A stretch of 64,000 nucleotides of DNA from Bryopsis sp. KO-2023 (GCA_030272585.1 BSYQ01000001.1:2108001-2172000), one strand, 5' to 3'; shown: positions 1 through 12,600, counted from the stretch's first letter. Notes: generated by a model from the sequence alone, not told the origin. Numbers and translations: made by a program.

Positions 1-1
1 A

Positions 2-722
2 GAGTTGGTGCACCCCACCCCACCCCCTCCTTCTCCCGCTCTGAATGTTTTGAAACGAAAGGCTCAAAGAATGCACACGACAGACGATGATACACGCAAG
101 GGAGGGACGCTGCCACATGCCCGTCTGTTTCAATTTTGCAAAAAATTCTCAGCTGTGAGGGACCCAGGGGAGTCGATGGAGCCCCCCAGAAGCGAAGCCC
201 AATCTCAGTCGATGAAATTTTTTAAAAGCCAACCCTTGAAGGGACCAAGACATGATGAAAACGATTCCACTCCATTGAAACCTGTTTACAAGGATTGCAG
301 AGAGGACGAACAGTGTGAAAGCTCATGTTCGGTTCAGGTGCCCTCATCTAACTGCATAAGACTTCATGTTGGGTATCTTCGTCCAAACCTTCTGGTTGGA
401 AGATTGATAAAGATCCCCAGGCGATGTTGCTGTGATTTTGGAGGGATTCTGTTCATGAGTAGATGCAACCACAACCTTTAATCTTGGCGGTCTCGCTTGT
501 TTTTGATAGGACGAATCAGACCCCAGCCGGAAGCCTGCCCAACCTGGAAAAGAACCTTGCACTCTGGGTGTTGACACAATGGAAGATGATGACTGCCAGA
601 GCCAAATGTCTGCCAAACGACTCGTTGATTTTCACGATGGCCGAAAACCTGGTGATGAGGAGGAGGAGGATGTTTCTCAAGCTGATGGGCAGAACATATC
701 ATCCCTGTTTTCCTTCCTATAG
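2..722 (+). CDS. 3' end of an unrecognised hydrophilic, acidic protein (partial)
   Basis: Two exons can be read: one entering from the left edge and ending at 337 (ends CSVQ before gtgccc), then a 172-bp intron (338-509, ending gatag), then a terminal exon 510-722 of 70 sense codons plus a TAG. The join is in phase (complete codons on both sides). The second exon is acidic (MEDDDCQSQ, GDEEEEDVSQ) and ends SLFSFL. The first is polar, with scattered Cys and Lys/Arg. No domain is recognised and no function is proposed. The start lies outside the window. Support is the open frame across a canonical GT-AG intron and low-complexity composition typical of a protein tail; chance is not excluded. Confidence 0.4.
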
Positions 723-1176
723 TGTCCTGTAGAGGTATAGATATAAGATATAGATAGATATGGATGGAAGCAGCCAACAGGGAGTTGTAGTGATGAATGT
801 TTGGGCCCCAAGTGCCTGATTCAAATTTCTAGTGTGCTCGACATTTAGTACATCGGAAGAAGTCATCTCATGTATTGCATAATGCAATTGGAAGTATCTC
901 TGTAAGAAGTGAATATTTGATCATATCACTGCATGTAAAGATAATATGTCAAGAACATGTCATATTATTCTCAAGCATTCTGCAGCTCAGAATTGATTCC
1001 AGTATGTGAGGTGCAGATCTTACAACTTCACTTGTCTTGGCAGCCTGTGAAAATGAAAACTGTATTGTCGTACGTTCACAACATTGCGTCTCCCTGGTTT
1101 CATTGTCAGACCCAATGTGGGCGACATTGGGACTGGGTTCGTATCGTTTCCAGTTTTCATCTGGAATCGGTTCACC
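723..1176. other. Intergenic, 454 bp
   Basis: Lies between the end of the first gene and the ATG of the STEEP1-like gene on the same strand. It holds a short (atag)n stretch near 737-765. An open frame runs into the ATG at 1177 from upstream, but homology of the downstream protein begins at that ATG (MPKRAT). No other gene seen. Confidence 0.5.
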
Positions 1177-3063
1177 ATGCCAAAACGCGCCACTCTGACC
1201 TACACAAGCGAGGATGCCCCGCATCTTCCAGGAGACCAACTCTCAGTTTATTACTGCAAATACTCAGGGAAGCACGCATTCACGATAGGTGGGCAAGGGA
1301 ACAGAACCCCAGAACGCAGAACATCAATGTTGCTATCGTCATTTCACTAAATTTCAGGATTTACTCGGCACAATTTTATTAGTTTCAAAAAAGTAATTTA
1401 AAGAGGTCTTTCTTTTTTTGGTTTGTTTGAATAACCAGATTGTGACATCAACAAATTGCCAAGGCGGCGAACAGACGATGCAATCATTGTGGATACGAGG
1501 CAGCAAACAGTAAAATTTTACACGACAGATGGCGGAATCAAGCTCATCAAAAGGTGATGAACGCCTGAAGTATTTGAAACTTCGTTCGAATGGATTCCTC
1601 TCAATGTTTTGTATGTGTGTGTGTGTGTGTGTTCGCGTGGATTTCTTTCTTACGAAACCATTCATGCCGTCTGAAAACTGTCCCCCACCAGTTCATCATG
1701 ATGTTTGGGAAAAATAAATTGATGTTAATCGGCTTGACATGCCGATGGATTCGAAAAGTAGCTGGTTATATCTTGCAGGAAAGATGGCAGGGTTGAGCGG
1801 CAATGTAGGCTGAACGTGGGGGAACTGCCTGTAGCATACAAGTGAGGCAAGACCGCAAAATCCATCTTGGAAAAAACAGTCATCGTTTTTTCCTTTTGAA
1901 GGGGTACTATCCATCCTTTCTTTTTGATAACAACTGTAGCTGCCCTTTGTGATCAAAACAGATGCAACTGAAAGTGCAACAGAAGACCTTGGCTTTTTGG
2001 CTCCCTGTTTCAATTCGTTCAAGTGTGACATGTCTATATTCACTTCAATTTGTTTGTTTATTTTTATTTATTTATTAATTTATTTATCTATTTCCGGTTG
2101 TTGTTTGGCATCGGAAGCACCATTGATCAGCGATTCTCTGTGTCGATAGGACAACCCCCGAAGGCCATTTTCTGTATGTATTGAGCAATGCGGTTGCAGC
2201 ATACACAGGTCGAATCAATGAGAAAAAAACCGAGACCCCCGTTCCACCCTGCATTATGTACGTCGAGCCCAAGGGATGTCAAATTGCGCTGGAGGTCGAG
2301 GACAAGGCAACCAAACCTGACATAATCAAAATATCGGCCGACAGCGTGCGCATTGCAGTGGTCAGCAGCGTGTCCCACGATCATGCGAATGAAGAAATCC
2401 TGGAATTCATGGCAAAGGTGGGTTGCATTCATCAGTTGCAAAAAAACACACATATATATGTACATATATGATATAAAAGATATTGGGTTTGAAAGAGGGG
2501 TGGAGTGAGTGCGGCATGTGTATTTTTTCTTCCAGTTTTTTTGCAGAGGTCCTTGTTTAGTTTTCCTTCGAGTGTTTTTTGTATGCGTGGTTGTAGAATT
2601 TTGACCACTTTCATGCATGATTTTTCTCCGGAGAAGAAGATTTTATTTTGAGGAAAGAAGCTTCTTCGAGGGATTTTGTTACTTACTTTTTCTGTTTAGG
2701 TGCTTGGGGCCCGACTGACTCAGATGTCTCTTGTGAGGGGCACCAGCACCCGCCACAAAATGTTGATGGTGGAACACATGACGACACAAGAGGTGGGTCT
2801 TTCTTTCCCTTTTTATGCTTTTTCCAAAAACTGTTTCTTTATCGAACTCTTTGGTTTTGCAAGAGTTGTTGATGAGATTCTCGTTCTTTGTGAAAGCCCG
2901 CCAGACAATGCAATATAGGATTTTGAGAAAGAACCGAAAGACAACAGCACTTTCCGATCCTGATCCTGTGTGTTCAATGATTAGAACCCAAATCCAAATG
3001 GCTTTTTTGCTGTGTTGATTGGACCAGGCCTACCAAAGACTTCAAGTTGTTACGAAGAAATGA
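1177..3063 (+). CDS. STEEP1-like N-domain fused to DUF167 (UPF0235) domain protein
   Basis: Six exons: 1177-1288, 1439-1553, 1779-1841, 2150-2417, 2700-2792, 3028-3063. All introns are GT-AG and all phases agree, giving 228 aa. The N-terminal half reads MPKRATLTYTSEDAPHLPGD, then YYCKYSGKHA, LPRRRTDDAIIVDT, TTDGGIKLIK and RVERQCRLNVGELPVAYK, as in the STEEP1/CXorf56 family. After a linker containing VPPC, the C-terminal half (EPKGCQIALEVEDKA, ANEEILEFMAKVLGARLTQM, SLVRGTSTRHK) is a DUF167/UPF0235 fold, ending QRLQVVTKK. From memory, plant homologues have the same two-part order, while animals carry the halves as separate proteins. Human STEEP1 assists STING trafficking, but that role cannot be carried over to an alga. 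Several zinc-ligand-type cysteines of animal STEEP1 are absent here (RLNVGELP where animals have a CxxC). Function unknown; gene model strong. Confidence 0.88.
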
Positions 3064-6000
3064 AAAGAAGCAAACCCATACGCAATAGGAGAGTAGAGTG
3101 GCTGACCGATGAAAGACAATGTTCAGGGTCGGTTGTGGTGGATGTCTGTACAAAATTTTTCTTTCGGATTCAAGGGAGGTCTTGGTTTGCTGTGTAGTCA
3201 TAGAAAAGTAGGTTCAGGGGTGTAACTGTTGAGTTTGGAGTGTTCTCAAACTCTCCTTCCACATATGCAGGCTGACCCCTCCCATCCTGCTATTTTCTTC
3301 AAGTTTGGGATTGTGTCGATGCAATGACATGTTGAAATTCCAGAAATTTCAAAATTTATGACGAACGACAAATTCTGTTCTGGAAACCCCAGTTATCAGT
3401 CCTTTCTCTTCCACCAGCAGCATCAGCAGCACAAATACACTCCCATAGTTGAATTCTGTAGTGATACTCATAATTGCGGCGATGCAATTGGCTCGAAAAG
3501 TAAAAGACAACACCAGTGTATTTTTCTTCATTGAAGGACAGCACCAGTGTATTTTTTTTCAATTTCGCTGGCTCAAAAATGGCCCTAAATCTGGCTATTT
3601 CACCTTATTTGTGGCCTCAATTTCTACCAGAAAATTATAACATGAGAACGTGATAACAAATTTGAAGGTGTCGAACACAAAATTGATTCATCTCTGTTGG
3701 TTGTGAGCTCTGTGGAAGTTATCTTAGGAAGAATGGGTTGGCGCAGGCGATTGGATGTGGATGTGGCCCAAAAATTGTCTGAGAAAAATTAACGTTTTGG
3801 CCCTTTTGTGGCCCAAAAATGTGCTCGAGAATTTTTTGGGGGGGCCACAATGGGCCACAAAAAAATACACTGGACAACACCCAGTCAGTTGATCGAATTG
3901 ATTTTTTACATGAGCTCTCTAATGGCCCACCAGTTACAGACAAACCCAACAAAGCCAATGTATATATATGTGTTCTCATGTTCGGTGTGCCCACATTCCC
4001 CCTCTCTCAGTCCAGCAAACAAATTTCAACAACAATTCGGCACCTTATTCAGGAATCCATGAAGTGAGATTTGACAGAGCCAACTTTTTTTTGTTTTTCT
4101 TTCTTTTCCCCTGTCAACGATTTTTTTTCAAAACTATGTTCAAAAAAAAAAAAGAGAGATCCCCGAGAAAATCCAATTCCCTATCAACAAACAAAGGATT
4201 TTTCTGGAGAGTCGTCTAAAACTAGGCATTTCTGAGTGCATGTTTTTTTTTCTTTTTGTTTTTTCTGTTCCATTTTTCTTTTTCTTTTTTTTTTCTTCCT
4301 TAAAAAGAGTCCCCCAGCAACTAGCCAAGCTTCCAAAGCAAAGAAACAAAGAAAAAAACAGGCAAATACTCCTCGAATCTTTATTCTAGGCAATTTTTTT
4401 TTTCTCTCTCTCTCCCTTTACCCTAATCCTAAAACTATTGTGTTAATGCTACACAAAAACAGGGACCACTTTTTTCTTTTCTTTTTCTTTATAAAAAACG
4501 TATTAAAACTCCATCCATTTGAAGGGTGGAGAACAGGGCACCCACACCAACTATTCAAAAATGCTCTCCACCATTTTTCCATTACCTTTTTTTTCTTTTT
4601 TTTTAAATCTCTCTCTGAGCAAAATTAACTTCTTTCCACTTTTTTTTTCCTGTCCCTTTTTTTGTCGTTCTCCTCCTTTCATTTCTTTTCTTCTTTTTTT
4701 TTTCAAAGGGTAGCAGGGACCTATTCTGTTTCTCAAGTCTTATAGACTTCTAAAAATAATATAACCAGGATTCAGGAGGAGATTTAAAAAAAAAAAAAGC
4801 TCTGACAAATGCATGTGCATATCGATTTGTTGAGACGAGGAGTAATTTGTTTTCCCCTTGCCTGGCTAAATGAAACAACTAATGGTATCCCCACTATGCA
4901 CTGTAAAGCAAATATAAAAATTTGCAGCACAGAGTCTATGTTTCTTTGTAGCCCCAATTCCATTGTGAATGCAGGTCCCCCCCCCCTTCTAATTTTTCTT
5001 TTCTTTTTTTTTTTGAATTTAAAAAAGAAAAATATCAGAGAAGAAAAGAACCAGCAACAACAGGAAACTGAACAAAGGAATGATCCTTGATCATTGGGGC
5101 TCAACCAGTCACCGAGGTCAAAACGAAAAAAAAAAAAAAATCATAAAAAAAAGACGAAGAATAATATATATAAAAAAAAAGGTAAAGCAAAGTTTTTGCT
5201 CCATTCAGTTCCGTAAAGTAGATTGTTTCCGAACTAGTATGTAAAAAAAAAAAAAACGGCACCAAAATAAAAAGTGTTCAATCGTGGTTGAAAAAAAACA
5301 CACGCAAAAAAAAAAAGCAAAGGATAGAAAATAGAGGAGTAAAAAAAAAAAAAAGAATATAAAAAAAAAGTTTCAAATTAGAATGCGAGAGATTTCCCAT
5401 AAATAAGGATAACGCCGATGAATTTCATGTGCATATATAAATATATATTTTCCCCTTCCCACATCAGCTCGCTAAAAAGTTGAAAGGAGGCATCAAACAC
5501 TCCGACCAACCCAATATTCCTTCCCCCCCCCCAAACCTCCCCTATACTCATATACCCCCCATATGCACCATATTCATACATACACTCACACATATAGAAT
5601 AAATGCATGTATTTTCTCTGGCAGGAACCCAAAATATTATGACGCAAAATGGTCAGAAGTCAAGAGAGCCCTCCATCCAAACATGAATCTTCTTTTTTTC
5701 TTTCTTTTTTTCTTTTTCCCCTCGTCAAACGAAGCCATATGCCAAACCCATCTTCCATTCTTCTTGAACCTCACTCTTGCCCTAGCAAAATTACATACAT
5801 TTCGTGCTTGCCCCTAATTGTACCAAAAATTAAAAAAAAAAAGTCCTTCCAACGTAAATATATATATATCTGGAATCCATCATACCGTCCATTTTCTTTT
5901 TTTTTTTTCCATTCGCCCCCCCACAGTCTTGACCAAAATTAAACCTCTGAGGAAATAAAAAAACAAACACAGACAGACAAAAGGGGAAAACAAATGAAGA

Positions 6001-6127
6001 AAATACAGCTAATGTGTTTGAGAAACTGAGTTAAAAAACGGTGAACGATTTTTTGTTCTTTTTCTTTTTTCTCTTTACTGGAAATTCGTGTTTTTTTGTT
6101 TCTGTTTTTGTCTTTTTTCTGCATGTT
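3064..6127. other. Intergenic, about 3 kb, low complexity
   Basis: Convergent interval between the STEEP1-like gene and the minus-strand membrane protein. The first 700 bp has mixed composition, including a local repeat (gacaacaccagtgtatttttcttcattgaa-type unit, two copies near 3507-3560). From about 4080 on it is dominated by T-rich, A-rich and CT-rich tracts. ORFs here encode only Phe/Lys/Ser runs and are not supported. The 3' UTRs of both genes probably fall in this interval. Confidence 0.5.
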
Positions 6128-7535
6128 TTATCCCAACCATTTTCTGAAACTGGTGCTGGAAACCACCGTTGACGATGATCTAACGTCCGGCTCTTTGGCC
6201 GGGGACTTGTCTCTGGCTCTGTATGTGTCGATGACTGCCATGTCTTCCATGAACAGGGAGTTCTTATAAACCATTACGTCATGCGTGACTTCGACTGTCC
6301 TCCCCGGTGAAACGGTTTGCCTAGCACTCGTGCTAGATCCTCTAATCCTGCTTCGGCCGCGCTCTGGCCCCCTCCCAGACCTCTCGGATGTTTCTCCTTC
6401 CATGTGGTGCTCGTTTCTGTCAGACTTGACATCCCGCCTGGATCGGCTCCTGTGTCTGTGTCTGGCCCTCGATGAAGTTCGCCCCCGTGCCCTTTCCCTG
6501 TCTCTACCCCTCCCAGTTTCTCTTCCCCTTCCCCTTTCGTGCAACCTGCTAGCCCTCTCTTCCAAACTGGGGCTCTGCACAACAGATGGACCACCCAGAT
6601 CCTCCCAATGCACCCTCGTGGTCGAACTGCACGGTCTGATTTCATCGATGTGGGCCCTTTCGTTCTTGAGGTTCGATAGGGAATGAGCAGATTCATGAAA
6701 CTCTTGCTGTTGGGTGGAATCACCAACTGCACGATCTTGCCTCAGAGACTCCTCCACTTGCCAGCTGGAAGTCCCGCTGGATCCAGAGAATCTTGGATCC
6801 ACACCAGGGGCGACCCTTGGGTGTCCCCCACCAAACCCCATTTCGATATCGTTCTTAGGAGGGTCCAATATCACATCTTCGTGGGCCAATGCATAGATGC
6901 TCTTGACACGGTTGCTCCCCCCATTTCCATTTCCATTTCCATTTTTGTCTTGCTCCCGATCCCTCTCCCCCTCGTCCTCTCTGTAATGGAGCAGCAGTCT
7001 AGGTTGCGGCTGGAATCGCCGAGGGGTTTCCTCAGTGGGGGTTGCTGTTCTGTCCTTGTTGGCTAAGTAGTCCATGACAGAAACGTCTTGCTCAGGATTC
7101 GGGTTCTCCTCAACAGCCACTACGATGCGGTTTCGGCATGTTGGGCACCTCAATCGGGCATACATCAGCCCAATGGTGAATGTGAGGTATATGAGCCCAT
7201 AGGTCAACGCAATCACCCACCAATTGGGCAGCTGACCTCCACTCGCGATGTCACCTGTTCACTCATCACTGCCATTTTAATTGCTGAATGTTTCTTTTGT
7301 GAGTGAGACCCAAATTTCGACATGTGGCTGCCTGTTTATTTGGGGAGGGGGGGGGGGGGTCAACATTCAACATTTCTGTGATTTGCGAAATTTCCGACGA
7401 TCCAGGATTCGATCTGCGAGGCAACGCGCGCCGCCACTGATCGCGATTTTTAGCACCCTCACCGTGGTTTATCAGCAGCATGCCCGACCCCAATATGGAG
7501 GCGGCGAATAGTGAGCTTGGGACGCTCCCATCCAT
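6128..7535 (-). CDS. Two-helix membrane protein with CxxC pair and Arg/Ser-rich tail
   Basis: Exon 1 is 7535-7463 and exon 2 is 7254-6128. The 208-bp intron starts gtgagg and ends aacag, and phase 1 agrees on both sides. The product is 399 aa. The start was chosen because MDGSVPSSLFAASILGSGML opens directly into a hydrophobic helix. A short loop leads to a second helix (WWVIALTYGLIYLTFTIGLM), then RLRCPTCRNRIVV, a single CxxC that is not a full zinc finger. The remaining ~300 residues are polar: Asn/Gly runs (NGNGNGNGG), an Arg-rich segment of RS/RD/RG dipeptides around residues 250-330, and a SFRKWLG end. The basic tail probably faces the cytosol. No family recognised. It is divergent to RanGAP, with about 600 bp between the starts. 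Confidence 0.65.
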
Positions 7536-8134
7536 GCACGCAGAAAGCCCCCCCCTCCGCACAACACTCCCACATCGGCCCATACCACAAACAAAATATC
7601 TTCGTTCTGTTTTGAAAAGAGTTTAGAGACTCTGAATCGATTTCGGCCAGGCTCAGCAGGATGTCGCGGAAACCCAATCTAAACAAACTATCAACCCTAA
7701 GCTAAGACATCGCCCCCGACAACCCCAAGCGAGCTGTGATGGGCAGCGATGGGATATTGCTAAGAGAACGTTGGCTATGTCGTCCCTGTCCTACTGGCCC
7801 CACCTAAAACCCCACCCTTATCAAATAACGTTGAGCACATTTCGTGAGGTGATAGTGCAGTCCCTTGACGTCTCTTCGGTTGCCACGTCTCCGTGATCTG
7901 GGGTCCCGATGCGCCAATCGGGCGTTTTTTATCCTCCGAAAAATCAATAGCGTAACGCCCACACCAGGATCGAAACGCTTTCCAACCCAATGTTGGAATC
8001 AACATCCAAATCAGGCAACTTAATGGAGATAGATCGAACAGCTTTTCTCAGTCACCCCCCCCCCTTCCCCAAAACAAACACCTCCACTCACAAACAGAGA
8101 GGTTGCAGCATCGCCAGCAGCAATTCGGAGCAGG
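7536..8134. promoter_or_regulatory. Divergent intergenic region, 599 bp
   Basis: Lies between the start codon of the minus-strand membrane protein and the ATG of RanGAP, so it should hold both promoters. It contains poly-C near 8046-8060 and several cgattt/aatcg words. An open frame on the minus strand (8005-7775) was examined and not accepted as an exon. No clear TATA box was identified. Confidence 0.4.
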
Positions 8135-11100
8135 ATGTCGAGCGCGGTGTGGTCCCTCACGGCTGAACAGCGCCAGGAGGTCGTTTCCAGAGTTTGCTCA
8201 AACTTATGTGCGCTGGCGTTTGCCAACAAAGGCAGCAGTTGGAAGCTGATGGATGCCATGAAAGTTGCAAAAACCATAGAGACGAAAGCTTACACTGCTG
8301 CAGAAGTCCAGGCTGTGACGACTACGGGCGCCAGACCCAAAACAGACGTCACCAAGGCGTACGCCAGGTGGGTCTGACCAATCCAGAAGAAGTTCAGGTT
8401 ATTATTTCTGCAGAAGAATAGCATCCTTTGGCAGATGGATTTACTCCAATTTGATTTCATCCTATGGGGTGATCATGGAGTGAGTTGGTGTGTGCAACAA
8501 GGGATTTTTTTCAAACAGGAAGCTGAGTGAACTCATCATGGAGGTTGTACAAGGAAACATTGATGTCAATGCAAACGGTGCTGCATCGACGTCCCCTGAT
8601 AATGAGGTGTGTGTGTGTGTGTGTTGATTCTCAAGTTAGCGATGCCGCTTCGAAACCAAAGCTACTTTTTCTTTCGTGGAATTTGAGAATTAGCGATCCA
8701 TCATGCCTATGGTTTTTGAAATGGCATTGCCAACTTCCCCAGATTTGGGTGTTTCCAACGTCGATCCAGGTGGTTCAACAATGTGCAATTAAGCCAGAGA
8801 AGCAGCTCTCAAAGAAGCTATCTGCAAGCCTGTAGCTGAGTGTTTTTTTTCCAAATTCAGTGCTTGAATGTTGGACAATGCGTGTGCTGCAGAATGTGGT
8901 TGACCTGAGCGGGTCCAGAGAATTTCTCACCAAGCCTGCCGCAGAAGAAATGCTCTCCGGCCTGTTGACGACAGGGGCGAAAGTTGAAAAGGTTAGTGAA
9001 TTTCTGGATGCAGCTCAGAAGCTGCGAGGCTCCGATTGAGGAAAAGCAATCAGGAACGCTGTTTGGTGGAACTAAAGGTGCAGTGGTGGCGGTTTGGGGC
9101 AGGTGGTGTTCAGCATGAAGAGCTTTTCGACAGATGCTGCTGAGGTAGCAGCAAAAGGACTGGAGAATGTGAAAGCCACTCTGAAGCAAGCGGACATCAG
9201 CGACACCATCGCCGGAAGACCGGTGGGTGTCCCTGGTTTGGAGCTTCTGTTTTTCCTCAGAAAAACAAAAAAAAAATGGAGTGCCGCTTTGTCCCTAGTT
9301 TTTTTGCATCGAAAAAATATTTCAAAACAACTGTCTTTTTGAATTTTCATTTGCTTCTGGGGGGGAAAAACTTGGTGCTTCTTGATTTAGGAAAGCGAGG
9401 CCCTGAAGGTTTTGCAGAAGCTGAGCGTGGCGCTGTCGAAATCCAACCTGATGGATCTAGATTTGAGCGATAATGCGCTGGGGGAAAAAGGTGTAAGAGC
9501 ATGCGAAGATGTCCTAAAATCCCAGGTGTGTATACCCCAACACCTGCAGTTATCAACTTAGATATGTCGATTTCCATATACCCACAGATAAACAGATGTT
9601 GAGATCGCCACTGAAACTGTGCCCTGGCCCCGCTGCTATAAGCAAGTCATGTTTTCTCTTTTCCGGTTTTGCCTATGAAGAATTTCCACCCTAGCCGTAC
9701 CTCGTTCTTGAGTTTATCTTGATGTCATGCAAGATGGGCCTGCGAAACTTGGCATTGAGAAATGTCGGTTGCTCAGACAAAGCTTGCGAAGCCGTCGATG
9801 AACTGCTGGTGACGTCTGACCTGAGGGGGCTCTTCCTGTACAACAATATGAGTGGAAGCAAAGGGGCGGAGGCCATCGCTAGAATCCTGTCGCGTGCCCC
9901 CCAGTTGGAGAGATTTCAGATGGCCTCGTCCAGAGTCGAAGCTGAGGGAGGCAATGCACTCGCTAAAAGCTTGTGTTCAGGTGTGGGAAGTCAGGCTGCT
10001 GTGAAAAGACCGAATCCTTGATGCAGCACATTTGATTCTTTTTGCTCGATCTCCTAATGTGGAAGAAATTTTTTGCTCCAATGTGCTGAACGTATTTTAG
10101 TGTCATTGAAGAAGCAGCATGTCATTGAAGGGTGCGAAATCAGCATTTTTTACTTTTTTTTAAACATCGGGTTTTTTGATGAGTTGGTTTTTGCATCCAT
10201 GGAGCAAGGAGAGTATGGTCATTGAAATCATCATTGCTGTTTTGGTTTTAAAAGGGTCTTGTTTGGTTGAGCTGGACTTGAGCGACAACACGATGACTGA
10301 AGAAGTTGCAGAAGGTCTGGCGGCTGTGATCAAACACCAGTCATCCCTGCGAGTCTTGAATTTGAATGACACTTCACTTGGGGATGAGGGAGTGGCTGTC
10401 ATAGCAACTGCACTTGCCCAAGCAGCTCCCCAACTTGAGGTAGGTCCCCACAATATATAGTATAGCGTATTATACATCACATAATATTATGTTATAAAAT
10501 GTGGAGTCCCAGGGCACAGCACGAAAAAGTAATGCCGTGTTTTGTTTTGGCGACAATCGGAATTTCATCTTGTGGGTAGCATTTGTGTTTTTTATTGTTC
10601 TGTGTGGGGTGAAAATTTGAATGATGAGTGGTGTGGTGGTGTCAGACATTGGAGCTGGCATTGAATGAAGTGACGCCCGAAAGTGCGAAGAAAATCGCGG
10701 CAGCATTGGTGAACAAAAAGAGCTTGAAGAAACTGAACCTGCGAGAAAACGAGTTGGAAGATCGAGGAGCGTTGCTCATCGCCCGAGGCCTGGAAGGAAA
10801 CGAGTAAGCAGACTTCGTGGCGGTGTTGTGTTTCTTTGGTATCTCGAATCTGATTTTGGCGCACATGCAGGCTGCCCCTTTTTCAGTTTTGCTCCTGTCG
10901 TTGTTTTCACCATGTTTTGTTTTGTCAAGGATGGAAAGAAAAAAGACAAAAAAAACATGTTTTTTAATAAAAAAGGATGAACATGTACATACAGGACGTT
11001 GGAGGAGCTGGATTTGGTGATGAACATGATTGGTCGGGCTGGTTCCGTCGGGGTGGCAAAAGCACTCGGTAACAAGCCAAACTTTAAACGCCTTGACCTG

Positions 11101-11438
11101 GATGATAACCAGATTTCCGAAGCGGGCATCGAAGAAATGAAGGTGAGTGTTGCAATGAATGTATGCCAACACGTTTAACCGGAAACACAAGAAATTTCGA
11201 AGAAAAAAATGCCGGGGTAAAAAACCAACCTTCGGAGGGGTTGTTTCCAGGAGTGAATAAGGCAATTGGGTTGAGGTGTTTGGCTGTTGCACTGCAGGGT
11301 GTGCTTGAGAAGAATTTTGGCCAATCTGATGCGTTGGGGAGTCTCGAGGAAAACGATCCTGATGCAGAAGAAGACGATGATGATGAAATCAAAGAACTGA
11401 CTCGATCTATTGCAACAATTTCGCTCGATGCTGAATAA
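8135..11438 (+). CDS. RanGAP: Ran GTPase-activating protein, leucine-rich repeat, with WPP-like N-domain
   Basis: Ten exons: 8135-8367, 8519-8606, 8893-8991, 9103-9222, 9391-9525, 9734-9980, 10255-10439, 10646-10803, 10995-11142, 11298-11438. All have GT-AG borders and consistent phase, giving 517 aa, close to plant RanGAP length as I recall it. It stimulates GTP hydrolysis by Ran and so maintains the Ran gradient for nuclear transport and mitosis. Residues ~5-120 resemble the plant WPP domain that targets RanGAP to the nuclear envelope (VWSLTAEQRQEVV, SSWKLMDAMKVAKTIE, AYARKLSELIMEVV), but Trp is not followed by Pro-Pro. Leucine-rich repeats follow (LMDLDLSDNALGEKGVRA, LRGLFLYNNMSGSKGAEAIA, LVELDLSDNTMTEE, LKKLNLRENELEDRGALLIA, LEELDLVMNMIGRAG, FKRLDLDDNQISEAGIEEM). 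An acidic segment near the end (ENDPDAEEDDDDEI) is typical of RanGAP. Confidence 0.95.
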
Positions 11439-12600
11439 TGTCTGAAGCGTTTTTTTTTTTTTTTTAATTCGAATTCATGTTATGTTATGTTATGTTAATG
11501 CCTGAAAGGAAGCAACAATGCTGGACACGACGGGAGAAAGGATGTGCTGGTCGAAGATGGAAAAGGCAAATTCGGACACAAGCAGAAACTGTTTTTGCGT
11601 TGTCATATTACAGTGCTGGGAGGAACATGGTTTGCCTCCTGGTCCTGTCCATCGACCCCGTCCAATCGATCAAGATGGGGGCACAAGCCTGTCTGGAGTT
11701 GGCAGAGTTTTCCTTGCACAAAGTCCTTTTGCAAGGATATTTTCACAGCGATGGAGACCAACTGAATCGAGATAGAACATCCTTTTGTGCCATGGGGAGA
11801 CTTGCAGTGGGTCTTGTCCAACACTACAGACAGCATGGGCTCCGAACGCCCGTCATTAGACACAGTCAAAACCATGAGCCAAAAATCATTCCAGAGCTGT
11901 GCACTTTCTTATCTAAATTTGCCATCAGAAAGACTTTACGGTGAGAAATGAAAAGAAAGAGTCAGAAACAGTCAGGGCCATTCCAGAAGGTCATGGCACC
12001 ACCTCAAAAGCCAATGCATCCCTATCAATGGACAGTGCAATAAAAATCATCTAATAGGACCCTCAGTAGTACGTCCCTGGATGTAACAGATGATCACAGT
12101 CCATCAACCTCTATCAGCCTCACGATTTTTCCCAGTTGGGAATATCACTGTAAAGGGTCTGAGAAAGATGACTACTCGATAGGACACTGTAAAGGATTTG
12201 AGCAACAGACAGGCTTTGAACAAAAGGCAAGATTTAGAATGATATCCACACAGGCAGACAAGAGTAGGAAGAATCCACAAAAAAAAATGAAAGATGCATG
12301 TTAAAAGGAAGGCCGAATCCACATCAATATATGAATCTCAACATGATCTTAAAAAACAACAACAGGGGAATTGGAGGCCCACCCTACATTTGGTTCTATG
12401 TCCAATCAAACCAACCACCCTGACTGATCCTTTCCCCATGACCCAACCCTCTTCTCCCAACCCCTTCATTCATTATTTTCACACTAATCCATGTTGTCTC
12501 CATTAACTCTTTGCTGGAACTCTTCATCATTCCACAATAGACCTTGGGTTTCGCTGGCTTTTGGCTGAGCCGTTTCAGATCAACAGTCGAGGCTTATAGG
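11439..12600. other. Intergenic, 1.16 kb
   Basis: Follows the RanGAP stop. It starts with a T run and three to four copies of tatgt (11477-11495). The longest ORF (11477-11944) has no recognisable domain and no splice support. The interval runs up to the fold-back element's target duplication at 12601. Nothing else is supported. Confidence 0.45.

Noticed and set aside
1529-1717. ORF starting MAESSSSKGDERL
   Set aside because: It overlaps exon 2 of the STEEP1-like gene in another frame; the true frame continues by splicing at 1553 to 1779, where family motifs resume.
2127-2618. 163-codon minus-strand ORF
   Set aside because: Antisense to exon 4 of the STEEP1-like gene, which has clear homology on the plus strand.
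4080-5950. Many ORFs rich in Phe, Lys and Ser
   Set aside because: Produced by homopolymer and CT tracts; no splice pattern, no family resemblance.
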